A stretch of 64,000 bases of DNA from Chlorocebus sabaeus (taxonomy: Eukaryota; Chordata; Mammalia; Primates; Cercopithecidae), in contig NC_132911.1 in assembly GCF_047675955.1 (NCBI RefSeq), forward strand, positions 70,713,133 through 70,777,132, in the 5' to 3' direction. The notes below the pieces were generated by a model. It did no database searches and was not told the origin of the DNA. It saw only the letters and a list, made by a program, of their open reading frames with translations. How positions within the stretch are numbered: the first letter of the stretch is position 1; the number at the start of each line of letters is the position of its first letter. Below, in pieces: positions 40,764 through 55,408 of this stretch. Both the position numbers and the translations under genes were made by a program.

Positions 40764-40788
40764 TAAGATTCTCTATTTTAGAATTGAG
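40764..40788 (+). repeat. 25-mer duplicated at 42353-42377
   Basis: TAAGATTCTCTATTTTAGAA plus TTGAG occurs identically here and 1.59 kb downstream beside the GGAA array. The flanks differ, and neither copy lies in a young transposon. Confidence 0.9.
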
Positions 40789-40789
40789 A

Positions 40790-41340
40790 GCAAAGGATGG
40801 TGCACCCTGAGGAAGCAGAGTAGAGAGTATAGGTGGGCACCTCTGCGGGGAACTTGGTGGGTGTAGGCCCAGCGGGAAGTGGGGGGTTGTGCTGGCAGGC
40901 AGGGGCGATGAGATATATCTGGCTGGTTGTCACTATTTTGTCTAAAACACAAAGCAGAGACTGTGAATGCAAGTCTGAAGAGAGAGGAGAAGATGGAAAG
41001 GTCCCTCCTGAGAGGGGAGGAGCTGACCGCCCAGGGTTACAGGGCAGGACCATGCAGCCATCCTGAGGGACTGCTTTAGGTCTGTGGGCATGAAATGCAT
41101 TTCATAGAAGGCCAGTGGGCACCATTGTGTGTTTTCCTCTTGCCACCTGCAGGTGCTCCCAAGAGAAGGGTGAGCCCTATGGAGGAAACCTGCCCAGGGT
41201 GATGTCAGAGATGACAAGGGGCACTGGGGATGGCTGCCTTGCAGAGAGTTTGTCACCTCGGAACATTGGATTGTGATGTTCTTCAGCCTCTTGCCAGAGA
41301 TAGCTTCTCCAACCCCAGTTTAAAATCTAAGCCTATTCTG
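40790..41340. other. Unique stretch, no gene recognised
   Basis: G-rich plus strand with several short frames on both strands and no transposon recognised. Confidence 0.4.
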
Positions 41341-41344
41341 ACTC

Positions 41345-41674
<330 letters not shown>

Positions 41675-41759
41675 TAACTTAGGGTCGCACCCTGTAAAAG
41701 CTAAAGAAGGGGCTGTCACTGAGCACATGAATTATAATTATGTCTTTGACTCTGTTTCT

Positions 41760-42081
<322 letters not shown>

Positions 42082-42114
42082 TAGGAGTTACTGGGGTTAG
42101 AAATTATTATTTCT

Positions 42115-42177
42115 ATCTCCTGAATCCCTAGCACAGAACTTTAAAAATACATAGTAGGAGCTCAATAAATACATGTT
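42115..42177 (+). repeat. MIR-type 3' tail
   Basis: TCCCTAGCACAGAACTTTAA, CATAGTAGGAGCTCAATAAA and TACATGTTGG are the common 3' tail of MIR-class SINEs, from which the purine array seems to have grown. Confidence 0.65.
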
Positions 42178-42352
42178 GGAGGAAGGAGGGGAGGGAGGGA
42201 GGGAAGGAGAGGAGGGATGAAAGGAAGGAGGGAGGGAGGGAGAGAGGAAGGAAGGAAGGAAGGAAGGAAGGAAGAAAGGAAGGAAGGAAGGAAGGAAGGA
42301 AGGAAGGAAGGAAGGAAGGAAGGAAGGAAGGAAGGAAGGAAGGAAAAAGGAA
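42178..42352. repeat. (GGAA)n microsatellite in a purine tract
   Basis: An almost pure purine tract of 175 bases with a core of about 25 GGAA units (42246-42346) broken once by GAAGAAAGG. GGAA is the core recognised by ETS-family factors, so this is a multi-site ETS array in principle. The poly-Leu/Pro/Ser open frame opposite it is an artefact. Confidence 0.97.
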
Positions 42353-42459
42353 TAAGATTCTCTATTTTAGAATTGAGGAAATCAAAGCCCAGAAACTCTT
42401 CTATATAAGGCTTCCAATTCCAAATCCTACCTATAAAACCAATCAAGAGTTACATAGAA

Positions 42460-42780
42460 TTTTTTTTTTTTTTTTGAGACAAAGTCTTGCTTTGTAGCCT
42501 AGGCTGGAGTGCAGTGGTGTGCTTACTGCACACCTAAACCTCTTGTTGTTGTGGCTTACTGCAACCACAACCTCTTGGGCTCAAGTGATCCTCCCAACCT
42601 CAGCTAAGTAGCTGGGACTACAGGTGCATACCACCACATCTGGTAATTTATTTTATTTTTTGTAGAGACAGAGTCTCACTTGTTGCCCAGTCTGGCCTTG
42701 AACTCCTGGACTCAAGTGACCTTCCTACCTCAGCCTCTTGAAGTGCTGAGACTACAGGCATGAGCCACTGCTCTGGGACC
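42460..42780 (-). repeat. AluJ-like element
   Basis: Poly-T, GAGACAAAGTCTTGCTTTGT to GAGCCACTGCTCTGGGACC. A partial internal doubling (GCTTACTGCACACC / GGCTTACTGCAACC) makes the left part longer than usual. Confidence 0.92.
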
Positions 42781-42868
42781 AAATATTTGTTATATTATCA
42801 GACACAAGATTAGAGGTAGAGTGACTGCATATGACTTGCTTATGTTTATTGTTGCAGTATGATTATGA

Positions 42869-43258
<390 letters not shown>

Positions 43259-43604
43259 ATAGCTACTCTTAAGTCAACAAAAACCCTTTGAGTCACCCTC
43301 CCCTATAAACTCTTTCTTGTCCATGGTTCCTGTTAGTACCTCAGAACCTGTTGGAGTCACTGCTGAACACTGAATACAGAACTGGAGTGGTTACACGGGT
43401 CAAAGCTTTCAGAACACTCTTCAAACTAAAAATGCAAATTTTTTCATATTTCTCATGTGATTCAATATCAGATTCTCACTTTTGACCATCCCTCTACAGC
43501 CTACAATATTACACATGGATGTGAACTGAGTTACGTCTTTTTAAAAATATTTTACTCCTATCTTCTTTTGTTACATTTTATTGGTTATACATGCCTAACA
43601 AACC
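43259..43604. other. Short unique stretch
   Basis: No repeat or exon recognised. Confidence 0.35.
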
Positions 43605-44110
43605 AATTAATTTTTAACAGCTTTATTGAGGCATAATTTACATACCATTAAATTCACTCATTTCAAGTATTCAATTCAATAATTTTTGGTAGGCTGGGCA
43701 TGCTGGCTCATGCCTATAATCCCAGCATTTTAGGAGGCCGGTGAATTGCTTGAGCCCAGGAGTTCAAAACCAACCTGGATAACATGGCAAAATCTCATTG
43801 TTATAAAAAAAAAAATACAAAAATTAGCCAGGCATGGTGGTATAAAACTATAGTCCCAGCTGCTCAGGAGGCTGAGGCAGGAGAATCACTTGAGCTCAGG
43901 AGGTCAAGGCTGCAATGAGCTGTGATTGTGCCATTGCACTCCAGCCTGGGTGACAGAGTGAGACCCTGCCTCAAAAAAAAAAAATTTTTTTTAATAAATT
44001 CACAGAGTTGTGTAACCAACACCACAGTAATTGAACTATTTTTATTTATATAATGGAAACCATGCATATCTTGAGCTATTACATGAGTCATTTAATACAC
44101 AAAACCCAAA
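43605..44110 (-). repeat. L1M 3' end split by an Alu
   Basis: Left 43605-43690: TTTAACAGCTTTATTGAGGC and ATAATTTACATACCATTAAA. Right 43985-44110: AATTCACAGAGTTGTGTAAC and CAACACCACAGTAATTGAAC. These are collinear, complement of an L1 3' region. Confidence 0.88.
43691..43984 (+). repeat. AluJ-like element inside L1M
   Basis: GGCTGGGCATGCTGGCTCAT start with a deletion of about 15 bases after GGAGGCCG, A-tail at 43973-43984. Confidence 0.93.
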
Positions 44111-44269
44111 CATATACTCCCTAACTCTCTCTCTTTTTCTCAACGATTTTGTAATAACTTATATCTGTCTCAGGAAATGACTTTCAAGCCTCAGGAAAAT
44201 AAGTGGGGATTATAAAATAATGACCATATTCTTGAGCATAATAGTACTCTTAGCAGCCTCAAATCCATA

Positions 44270-44765
44270 AGGGTCTGAAGCAACCTCAATTCTTGCCTCC
44301 TCAGAAGAATTCAACCGAGGGGAATAAGGCAGAGTGAGAGACCCGGGCAAGTTTTAGAGCAGGAGTGAAAGTTTTTTAAAGAAATTTTAGAGAAGGAAGG
44401 AAAGAAAGTAAAGTACACTTGGAAGAGGGCCAAGCGGTGACTTAAGAGATTCAAACGCCGTGTTTGACCTTTGACTTGGGGTCTTATATATTGGCATGTT
44501 TCTGGGGTTTTGCTCTCTTCTCCCCTGATTCTTCCCCTGGGGTGGGCTCTCCACATGCTCAGTGGCTGCCCAGCACTTGGAGGAGCCCTAGGAGCAGTGT
44601 TCACTGGTGGTGTACATGCTCACTTGAAGCATTTTTGCCTTACCAGTCAAGTGTTCCCGGAGGAAGGTCATCTAGCACTTAAACTCCATCATTTTGCCTC
44701 TTAGTGCTCATGTTGGAGCCTGCTCACCCAATTCCTGAGATCTTATTGGGAAGCTACTGATCACC
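44270..44765 (-). mobile_element. ERV LTR remnant, family uncertain
   Basis: Read on the minus strand it has a TATA-like ATATATAAGACCCCAAGTC, then a C/T-rich stretch ending GAGGAGGCAAGAATTGAGGT and TGCTTCAGACCC, the typical R/U5-side words of several ERV1 LTRs. No coding remnants. The boundaries are not resolved. Confidence 0.6.
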
Positions 44766-44824
44766 AGTTTCAGGTGTTTCTATCTATTGGGAGACTGCCT
44801 TTGCCTGGTGCTGGTTGTGACCAA

Positions 44825-45222
44825 TTATTGTTTTTTTATATAATTTTTTTTATAGAGGTGAGTGTAGAGGACTACATGCTCGCAAACCAGACGTTCCTGC
44901 TCTTGCAAACGAAGCAGGGCGTTGGGGGCTTGTTTATGTGTAAACATCTTGAAAATCCAGAAAGTCAGGGAAAGATCAGAAAAACAACAATGTGTCTTAT
45001 GACTTGGCAACATTCCACAAACAAGTGTATAAAATAAAGCAGAGCAAGCCATTCGAGGCGGCCGCCATGTTTGTCTTGTCTTGTGTTGTCTTGTGTGTTC
45101 ATTCCTTTGTTTAGGAAACACGCGGACCCCAACAGGTGAGGTCTCACTATATTGCCCAGGCTGGTCTAGTGATCCTCTCGCCTCGGCCTCCCAAAATGCT
45201 GGGATTACAGGAGTGAGCCTGG
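44825..45222 (-). repeat. Alu remnant split by a solo LTR
   Basis: Left piece 44825-44862 (T-rich linker, TATAGAGGTGAG). Right piece 45141-45222 (GTCTCACTATATTGCCCAGG ... GGATTACAGGAGTGAGCC). Joined without the LTR they read as one reversed Alu segment. Confidence 0.85.
44863..45134 (+). mobile_element. ERVK-like solo LTR with 6-bp target duplication
   Basis: 272 bases starting TGTAGAGGAC and ending ACCCCAACA (TG...CA termini). GGTGAG is directly repeated at 44857-44862 and 45135-45140; six-base duplications are typical of class II (betaretrovirus-like) ERVs. Inside are a TATA-like TGTATAAAATAAAGC (about 45023), a CpG-rich GCGGCCGCC, and TTGTCTTGT repeats. A solo LTR arises by recombination between two LTRs, so no viral genes remain. 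Low decay suggests a fairly recent primate insertion. Confidence 0.88.
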
Positions 45223-45265
45223 CTGCAATTATTATTTTAGAGAGAGTTTAATAACCACCTGACCA

Positions 45266-45270
<5 letters not shown>

Positions 45271-45296
<26 letters not shown>

Positions 45297-45304
45297 CGGG
45301 GGGC
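45271..45304. repeat. Homopolymer G run (26 G, then C, then 6 G)
   Basis: 45271-45296 are all G, 45297 is C, 45298-45303 are G. Long poly-G is rare in primate DNA and hard to sequence, so the length may be unreliable. Confidence 0.9.
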
Positions 45305-46415
45305 GTTTCCTGCCCTGATCGTGTCTGACTAGCTATCTACTATAATAGTACTTTAGTATTTTTTTTTCCAGAACACACTGCATTTTATGTTTTCATGAAA
45401 ATGAGGAGAAATAACCATAAGTGAGAAGATAGCTCTCTCCTTACAATGTAGGAAAAAGTCGAGAGCTGACATCTGTTGATTTAATTACATGGCCCACAGA
45501 CATTCTGCCTCCAGGGTTCCTCTCATCACTATCACCCAACCAAGTATTTCTACCTCCTCAGCTACTTTTTTTTGTGGTTATTATTAAATAGACATCCTGC
45601 CTTGTCATTTAAAACCATTGCCACTGGGTTATAATAAGAGAAGAAAATCCAGGCTGCTGCTAAGAATGCAGTGGCTTGTTTTCCTGTGGGCCCCTTTGTT
45701 CTTTACCATGGCTTGACATTCTGTGTGAGGATTCCAGGCTCAAACCTGCGAATTCAGTATCTTTCATCACAGAACGCAAAGAGACCCCATCATGGCTGCA
45801 ATGCCCAGTTTAACTGAAATGTACCACTAACCGTGCTCTTATCCGTTTAATATAAAATCACCTACTCCAGTCAACTACTGTGACTAGAGTTTCTGATATC
45901 AACATGCCAAGAAAACAATGGCAACGAGAGCTAAATCTTACTTCCCACCAAGCTTCGTGTCATAGTTCACTGGCCACCGAACATATTCAAGAACATGAAC
46001 AATACAAGGAAATATTGGAAGAGAGTGAAAGAGATCTTTCTAGGGATGGGGGTTTCTTATTCAAGAACCCCAGGAGTGGTTCCCCAAATTCTGGATTTCA
46101 TGTGCCTGTAAGATTTCAAAAATATTAGGGGTTTGAAGAAGTAATATGTTTGGGGTTTGTCATATATTGCCAAATTAGGACTATCCCCATTGTTTCAAAA
46201 AGAAAGATTATTATGCAGACACCCCAAAAATAGAAAGAATGTGTTCTCAGAATGAATGAACATTCTATAAGTTAATTAACTTTTGTTTTACTTAAAAAGC
46301 ATATTATGCCCACCAGCTTTTCTCAAATAAAAGTATAGCTTCACCCAAAATATAATTGCCTTTCATATAGACAATGAAATTTTTAAAATACTTGTTTACA
46401 TTCAACTACAGAAAG
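45305..46415. other. Unique stretch, no gene recognised
   Basis: An 82-codon frame at 45880-46128 (starting MTRVSDINMPRKQW) has a fairly protein-like composition but no splice sites, upstream promoter or family match that I can see. Confidence 0.4.
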
Positions 46416-46424
46416 GAGATCCTG

Positions 46425-47490
<1,066 letters not shown>

Positions 47491-47737
47491 AAGAAAAACA
47501 TGTATTTCTAATTATTTGCCCAGGTTGAAAGATTGATTTTTAAAAATCTCAAACTGAATTCGAGAATTCAGGTAATATGTGGTATTGCAATGATCTAATG
47601 AATTCCATTCACTCTATGTTCCTATCCTGCCCACCTCCCAACCCTTAATTTGTATTATGGTCCAGGGAAACAATTTCCTGTGCTATTCTTTCTCCACCAG
47701 CAAGCTTGAGAAAAATTTACCTTTAAAACCACATCAT

Positions 47738-47952
47738 AGCAAGACCCTGTCTCTACAAAAAAAAAAAAAAAAAAGAGAGAGAGAGAGAAAATTAGCCAGG
47801 CTTGGTGGTATGCATCTGTGGTTCTAGGTACTCAGGAGGCTGAGGTGGGAGGATCTCTTGAGCCTGGGAGGTCGAGGCTACAGTGAGCCATGATTTCACC
47901 ACTCACTCCAATCTGGGTGACACAGCAAGACCCTGTCTTAAAAAATAAAAAC
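47738..47952 (+). repeat. 5'-truncated Alu
   Basis: Begins at AGCAAGACCCTGTCTCTAC, has a long A/GA middle run, then ATTAGCCAGGCTTGGTGGTA to GACCCTGTCTTAAAAAATAA. Confidence 0.92.
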
Positions 47953-47984
47953 TGTATCATAAAAAGTTACAGTGAGAAAAACTA

Positions 47985-48010
47985 TTAGGTTGGTGCAAAG
48001 GTAATTGCAA
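47985..48010. repeat. MADE1-like half element (mariner MITE)
   Basis: TTAGGTTGGTGCAAAGGTAA plus TTGCAA is one terminal half of the 80-bp MADE1 palindrome, the source family of many miR-548 genes. The opposite half is missing, so no hairpin precursor can form. Confidence 0.85.
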
Positions 48011-48399
48011 TAAATAAAGGACCCAAGCTACATGAAGAATCTACCACTAAATCTAAAGTGCTGAGAAATTGCAGTAAATTTTGATGTTATCATCACATCT
48101 ACTCCCCAAACTCACTATGACTCCCTGGTGCCATTCATATAGTTTCTCCTTTGGAAAGTGAACAGTAAATGAAATAATAAATATATAAATTACATTTACT
48201 ACTTCAAATTGGTTAAATATCTCAGAGGTTTATCCCCCACTGGCTAGCCTCAAAGAAGGGAGGTCAGATGCAAAGAGCAGCCTTCAAAGACATCGGGAGT
48301 GGGGCCAGGCTAGAGGCACAACGTCCAGGAAGGACGAAGGAAAGTCTTATTCCCATCTCCTCCAGAACTCCAGACTTCTTTTGCTTCTTCAAACATTTC
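48011..48399. other. Short unique stretch
   Basis: No repeat or exon recognised. Confidence 0.35.
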
Positions 48400-48465
48400 T
48401 TGTTTAACTTTTAATTTTGAAATGATTTGACACTAAATGTAACAAGAATAGTACAAGAAATTTCT

Positions 48466-48795
<330 letters not shown>

Positions 48796-49095
48796 TAGTT
48801 CTTCAAACCAGGTCCACCAACTGTTGACATTTTAGCCACATTTGCTTTATTATCCTCTTTCCCTCTCTCTCTGTATGTTTACGTGCATACATGTGTGTGC
48901 ACACAGACATGCATATGTACAGGCACTCACATTTCCCTTGAACTGAGAGTTACTCCTTTATCCCTAAATACTGCTCCTGTATTAGAAACAAAAATATTCA
49001 TTTAAATAATCATACTACCAAGATCAAAATCATGAAAGTTAATTCTGATACAATACCATTATCTAATATATTAATTTTACTTAAGTGTTGCTAAT

Positions 49096-49490
49096 TGCAT
49101 GGACCAAATGTGTCTTTCTACAATTCATATGTTGAAACCCTAACCCCTAGCATGGCTGTATTTGGATATGGGGCCTCTAAAGAAGTAATTAAGGTTAAAT
49201 GAGGTCGTGAGCATGGGGCCCTGATCCAATAGGACTGGTATGCTTATAAGAAGAGACACCAGAGATCTCTCCTGCCTGTCCACACATGCATACAAGAAAG
49301 GCCGTATGAGGAGGCATCAAGAAAATGGCTGTTTGCAAGGCAGGAACAGAACTCTCTCCAGAAACCAAGTTTGCCAGCACCCTGATCTTGGACTTCCAGC
49401 CTCTAGATCTGTGAGAAATAAATGTCTGTTGTTTAAGCCACTTATATTAATATAAGTTAATAATATTTTATTATGGCAGCCCCAGCATGG
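49096..49490 (+). mobile_element. MLT1-type (MaLR) LTR, nearly complete
   Basis: TGCATGGACCAAATGTGTCT, TTCATATGTTGAAACCCTAA, GGATATGGGGCCTCTAAAGA, CCAATAGGACTGGTATGCTT, AGACACCAGAGATCTCTCCT, TGTTGTTTAAGCCACTTATA, to GGCAGCCCCAGCA. The flanking L1 rejoins as CTAATTG|TCCCAATAATG. Confidence 0.92.
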
Positions 49491-49560
49491 TCCCAATAAT
49501 GTCCTTTACGGCAATTTTTTGCTCTGGCCCAGCATTCGATCTTCCCCCAAACTGTTAAAG

Positions 49561-49839
49561 CGTTCCATCTCTATCCCTTCCTTTGGTCCACAGCAGGAAC
49601 TGCCGTGTGTCTTTGGTAAACTTTTCACACGCACATGTCCATCTTTCTGGGGGGAGCTGTGAACAATGTTAATCTTCACTTTTGTCTTGTACTTCTGTGA
49701 TTGCCACACATGGTCCACACAGGCTCTTGCACACAGGAGGCACTCAGTAAATACTTGTTGATTGATTGGATGGGAATAAGCTAGCCGTATTAAAGCTTGG
49801 GGCCAACGGTCACTATGTGAGCCATTTCTTGGTGGCCCG
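49561..49839. other. Short stretch with a MIR-type tail
   Basis: GGAGGCACTCAGTAAATACT and TGTTGATTGATTGG at 49737-49770 are a MIR/L2-type 3' tail. Otherwise unassigned. Confidence 0.4.
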
Positions 49840-50440
<601 letters not shown>

Positions 50441-50494
50441 ATTGGAACCCAATATTGGAGTAGAGCAAAATTTCAATCATTCTTGCATATATGC

Positions 50495-50595
50495 ATGTAT
50501 ACATTTATTCCACAAATAATTATTGAGCATATACCATATGCCAGGCACTGTACTATGTGCTTGAATTACAGTATTGAATGAGATAGAAATGATTT
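50495..50595 (+). repeat. L2/MIR-type tail fragment
   Basis: ATTATTGAGCATATACCATA, TGCCAGGCACTGTACTATGT and ATTTCCTGCCCTC. Confidence 0.6.
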
Positions 50596-50686
50596 CCTGC
50601 CCTCTTAATCATCCATACCTCTGCTAATTGGGCAGTCTCCTCTACAAATTTGAGGCGGGGTTTCTATTTACAATGACTTTTCCTGA

Positions 50687-51077
<391 letters not shown>

Positions 51078-51109
51078 CATTAGCTCATTTCAACCTAACT
51101 CAGAGGTTA

Positions 51110-51215
51110 GTAACAAAGACATACCTGTTCCCATTCTGTAAAAGAGGAGACTGAAATTTAGAGAGGTTAAGGTAGCCAACCTAGGCTACTGTCAGATCTA
51201 TCATTCCTCCAGAGA
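51110..51215 (-). repeat. MIR SINE, reverse
   Basis: CATTCTGTAAAAGAGGAGAC, TGAAATTTAGAGAGGTTAAG and GTAGCCAACCTAGGCTACTG. Confidence 0.78.
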
Positions 51216-51349
51216 TCTCTCTCTAGGATGAGAATTCTGGCCTTCTTTCTGACCCTTTGTGCAATATCAACACCTCCTTTATATACAAATGAAACTAGAT
51301 GTTAGAGAAGGGATAAGCAACATTAGTTCTACTTTATATGTAAAAACTG

Positions 51350-51664
51350 GCTCGGCACGGTGGTTCACGTCTGTAATCCCAGCACTCCGGGAGGCCAAGG
51401 TGGGCAGATCACTTGAGGTCAGGAGTTCGAGACCACACTGGCCAACATGGTGAAACCCCATCTCTACTAAAAATACAAAAATTAGCCAGGCATGGCGGTG
51501 CCCACCTGTAATTCCAGCTACTCAAGAGGCCGAGGCGGTGGAATTGCTTGAACCCCAGGAGGCAGAGGTTGCAGTGAGCCGAGATCATACCACTACACCA
51601 CAGCCTGGGGGACAGAGTGAGACTGTGTCTCAAAACAAACAAACAAACAAACAAACAAACAAAA
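51350..51664 (+). repeat. AluS-like element with (CAAA)n tail
   Basis: GGCTCGGCACGGTGGTTCAC to GACTGTGTCTCAAAACAAAC, tail of seven CAAA units. Confidence 0.95.
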
Positions 51665-52160
51665 AACAATACGCAAGCACAGTGGATGTCAAGGATCTAC
51701 TGCAAAATAAATGCAAGCTAGTGGTATTTGGAAATAAAATTCCATCTTTCTTCTTCCATCAAGAAAATATAAATGAGATATCAATGCCTTCAGAGAAAAT
51801 AAACTATTTGCCAGAATTTATTTGAATTTGTAAGTTCGATTGTTGGTAACTTGGCCTTGCTTTATAAACATTTAAAATTTGAACAACTAGTATTATAATC
51901 TGTTAAATCAGTAAAAATGTTAAATCCTTCTGTATGTCCAGTTTCATCTTATACTATTGAAATACCTTAGCATTTCAGAAAATTTAGGGAAAAAAAGAAG
52001 ATAAATCACTAAACTACGCATTTTAACACATAGTTCTTAGCCTGAAAGTGTTTTCTTTCAGTCTTTTCTCAGCTATAAGGTTTTACATTATTACAATTAT
52101 AATTCTCATGCCCTGCCTTTTCTGATGTCCTATTTATACTTTTCTGCGTTTTGACATAGT
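51665..52160. other. AT-rich unique stretch
   Basis: No repeat or exon recognised. Confidence 0.35.
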
Positions 52161-52164
52161 CTGA

Positions 52165-52690
52165 AAATAGAATAGCTCTTGGAATCAGAAGACTGAAATT
52201 CAAAACCCAGCTCTATGACTTACCACCTGTGTGCAAAAGCACATGCAGGTTTTATGGGGCTCAAACTTTTACAACTTGGGGACCCTTTCTTTAAGAATAC
52301 AAAATTAGAATTGACTGTTTCTTTGGCATAAAAAAGGAAATCACAACACATTTCTGGAGATGTGGAGATTTCGATCTTTTCTTCTGAGAGCTCTTTAGGC
52401 AATTTACCAGAAATGCTTATATAGAAATGCTTTCCGATTGCAATCTGGTTCCCCCTCCTATATCTCACACTGTGTGGCTCCCTGCACTCACAGGGGTCCA
52501 TACCAGCCTTGATGCTTAAGCTTCATTTGCTTTACAATAAACCCACCTGTGGCAGTATGATCTTGGGCAGGTCAAATAATTTCTCTGGTCTTCAGTTTGT
52601 TCCTCTGTAAAATGGAATCATATTAATAGGTACCTATAGAAGTTACAGTGAAAACCAAATGAAACCATGCAGAAACCAGTGCTGGAAAGC
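52165..52690 (+). repeat. MIR SINE split by a 311-bp insertion
   Basis: Left 52165-52231: CTTGGAATCAGAAGACTGAA, CCCAGCTCTATGACTTACCA. Right 52552-52690: GTATGATCTTGGGCAGGTCA, TTCAGTTTGTTCCTCTGTAA. The junction falls at the ACTAGCTGTGTGACCTTGGG position of MIR. Confidence 0.88.
52232..52542. mobile_element. Unidentified 311-bp insertion with 9-bp direct repeats
   Basis: CCACCTGTG occurs at 52223-52231 and 52543-52551. The insert starts TGCAAAAGCACATGCAGG and ends GCTTTACAATAAAC, with an AATAAA two bases from its end but no A tail. It holds GGGGACCC and CAGGGGTCC words but no clear terminal inverted repeat. Candidates: a retrotransposed 3' UTR end that lost its tail, or an unrecognised short element. 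Confidence 0.6.
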
Positions 52691-54292
<1,602 letters not shown>

Positions 54293-54480
54293 GAAAAAAA
54301 AAAAAAAAGCCAGGCATGGTGGCGAGCACCTGTAATCTTAGCTACTTGCAGGGGCTGAGGTGGAAGGATTGCTTGAGACCAGGAGGTTGAGGCTGCAATG
54401 AGTAGAGATCGTGCCACTGCACTCCAATCTAGGTGAAAAAGTGAGACCCTGTCTCAAAAAAAAAAAAAAAAAAAAAAAAT
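54293..54480 (+). repeat. Alu right monomer only
   Basis: A15 then GCCAGGCATGGTGGCGAGCA to GACCCTGTCTCAAAA, tail of 25 A passing into (AT)n. Confidence 0.92.
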
Positions 54481-55080
54481 ATATATATACTTGTTTTATC
54501 AACTTTTGGTTCTATGGCAAACCTCATGATCCCACCTCTCAATATAATATAGTCCACCTATTTATTTTACAGTCCAAAGGCATGAGAAATTTATACTAAT
54601 ACCTATAATTGTTCTTCCCAAAGATTCAACCCAGGTTTCTTCTTTATATCTTGAATTTTGTCTTCCATATTCTCCAAACATTAAGCTACACTGATTTGAT
54701 TTTTTTGGTAGTATCAGTATAGCTTTATGCATGGTGATTTCTAATAAGAAGAGTGTGCCCAGTCCAATGCCTGGAGAGAATGCCTCTTACATACACATGC
54801 ATATTTGCTGCACCAATGAATGAATGATACAGAAATTTTCTTCCATGCTAAACAAAACAAAACAAAACAAAAGGTTAAGAATGAAACTAAAATAATCTAA
54901 TAGAGAAAAGAGCATTTAAGGTAAAAAATTTATCTTACATAGGGGCTATCTGGATAGCTCTTTTCATTAACTACAATTTCCGAGTATTATAAAATATGTT
55001 GTATTTGCTTCATTATTCAAAACTTGTACATGGACTATATATATCTACCAAAATACAACAATTTACTCCTTTATAATAGC
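54481..55080. other. AT-rich unique stretch
   Basis: Includes (AAAAC)n-like AAACAAAACAAAACAAAAC at about 54850. No gene recognised. Confidence 0.4.
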
Positions 55081-55084
55081 CTGA

Positions 55085-55355
55085 TGTGAGAGGCTAGATA
55101 ATGATTCTGCAAAAGCTGTTGATGTCTGAATCCCCAGAACCTGTGAACACGTTGCTTTACAAAAAGAGACTGCAGGTGTGATTAAGGCTCTCGACATAGG
55201 GAGATTATCCTGGATTACCTGGGACACCCTGATTTTACCCCATTGAAGTCTATTTCAAACATCTGACTTTCAGACTATAACATAATAAGTTTGTGTTGTT
55301 TTAAGCCACTAAATTTGGGATAATTTTTTACAGTGGCAATAAGGAGATAAATACA
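55085..55355 (+). mobile_element. MLT1-type LTR remnant
   Basis: GATGTCTGAATCCCCAGAAC, CTGTGAACACGTTGCTTTAC, GGGAGATTATCCTGGATTAC and GTTGTTTTAAGCCACTAAAT follow MaLR LTR order with internal deletions. Confidence 0.82.
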
Positions 55356-55383
55356 CAGAGTATAGTGTAAAATTTCTCATTTT

Positions 55384-55408
55384 ACAAAAAAAAAAAAAAA
55401 AAAAAAAA
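55384..55408. repeat. 25-bp A homopolymer
   Basis: Isolated A run in AT-rich DNA just after the MLT1; no SINE body attached. Confidence 0.9.

Noticed and set aside
42162..42446. Pro/Ser/Leu-rich and Lys/Glu/Gly-rich frames
   Set aside because: Direct translation of the GGAA microsatellite.
45880..46128. 82-codon frame with protein-like composition
   Set aside because: No Kozak, splice, promoter or recognisable homology; length is within chance expectation for 64 kb.
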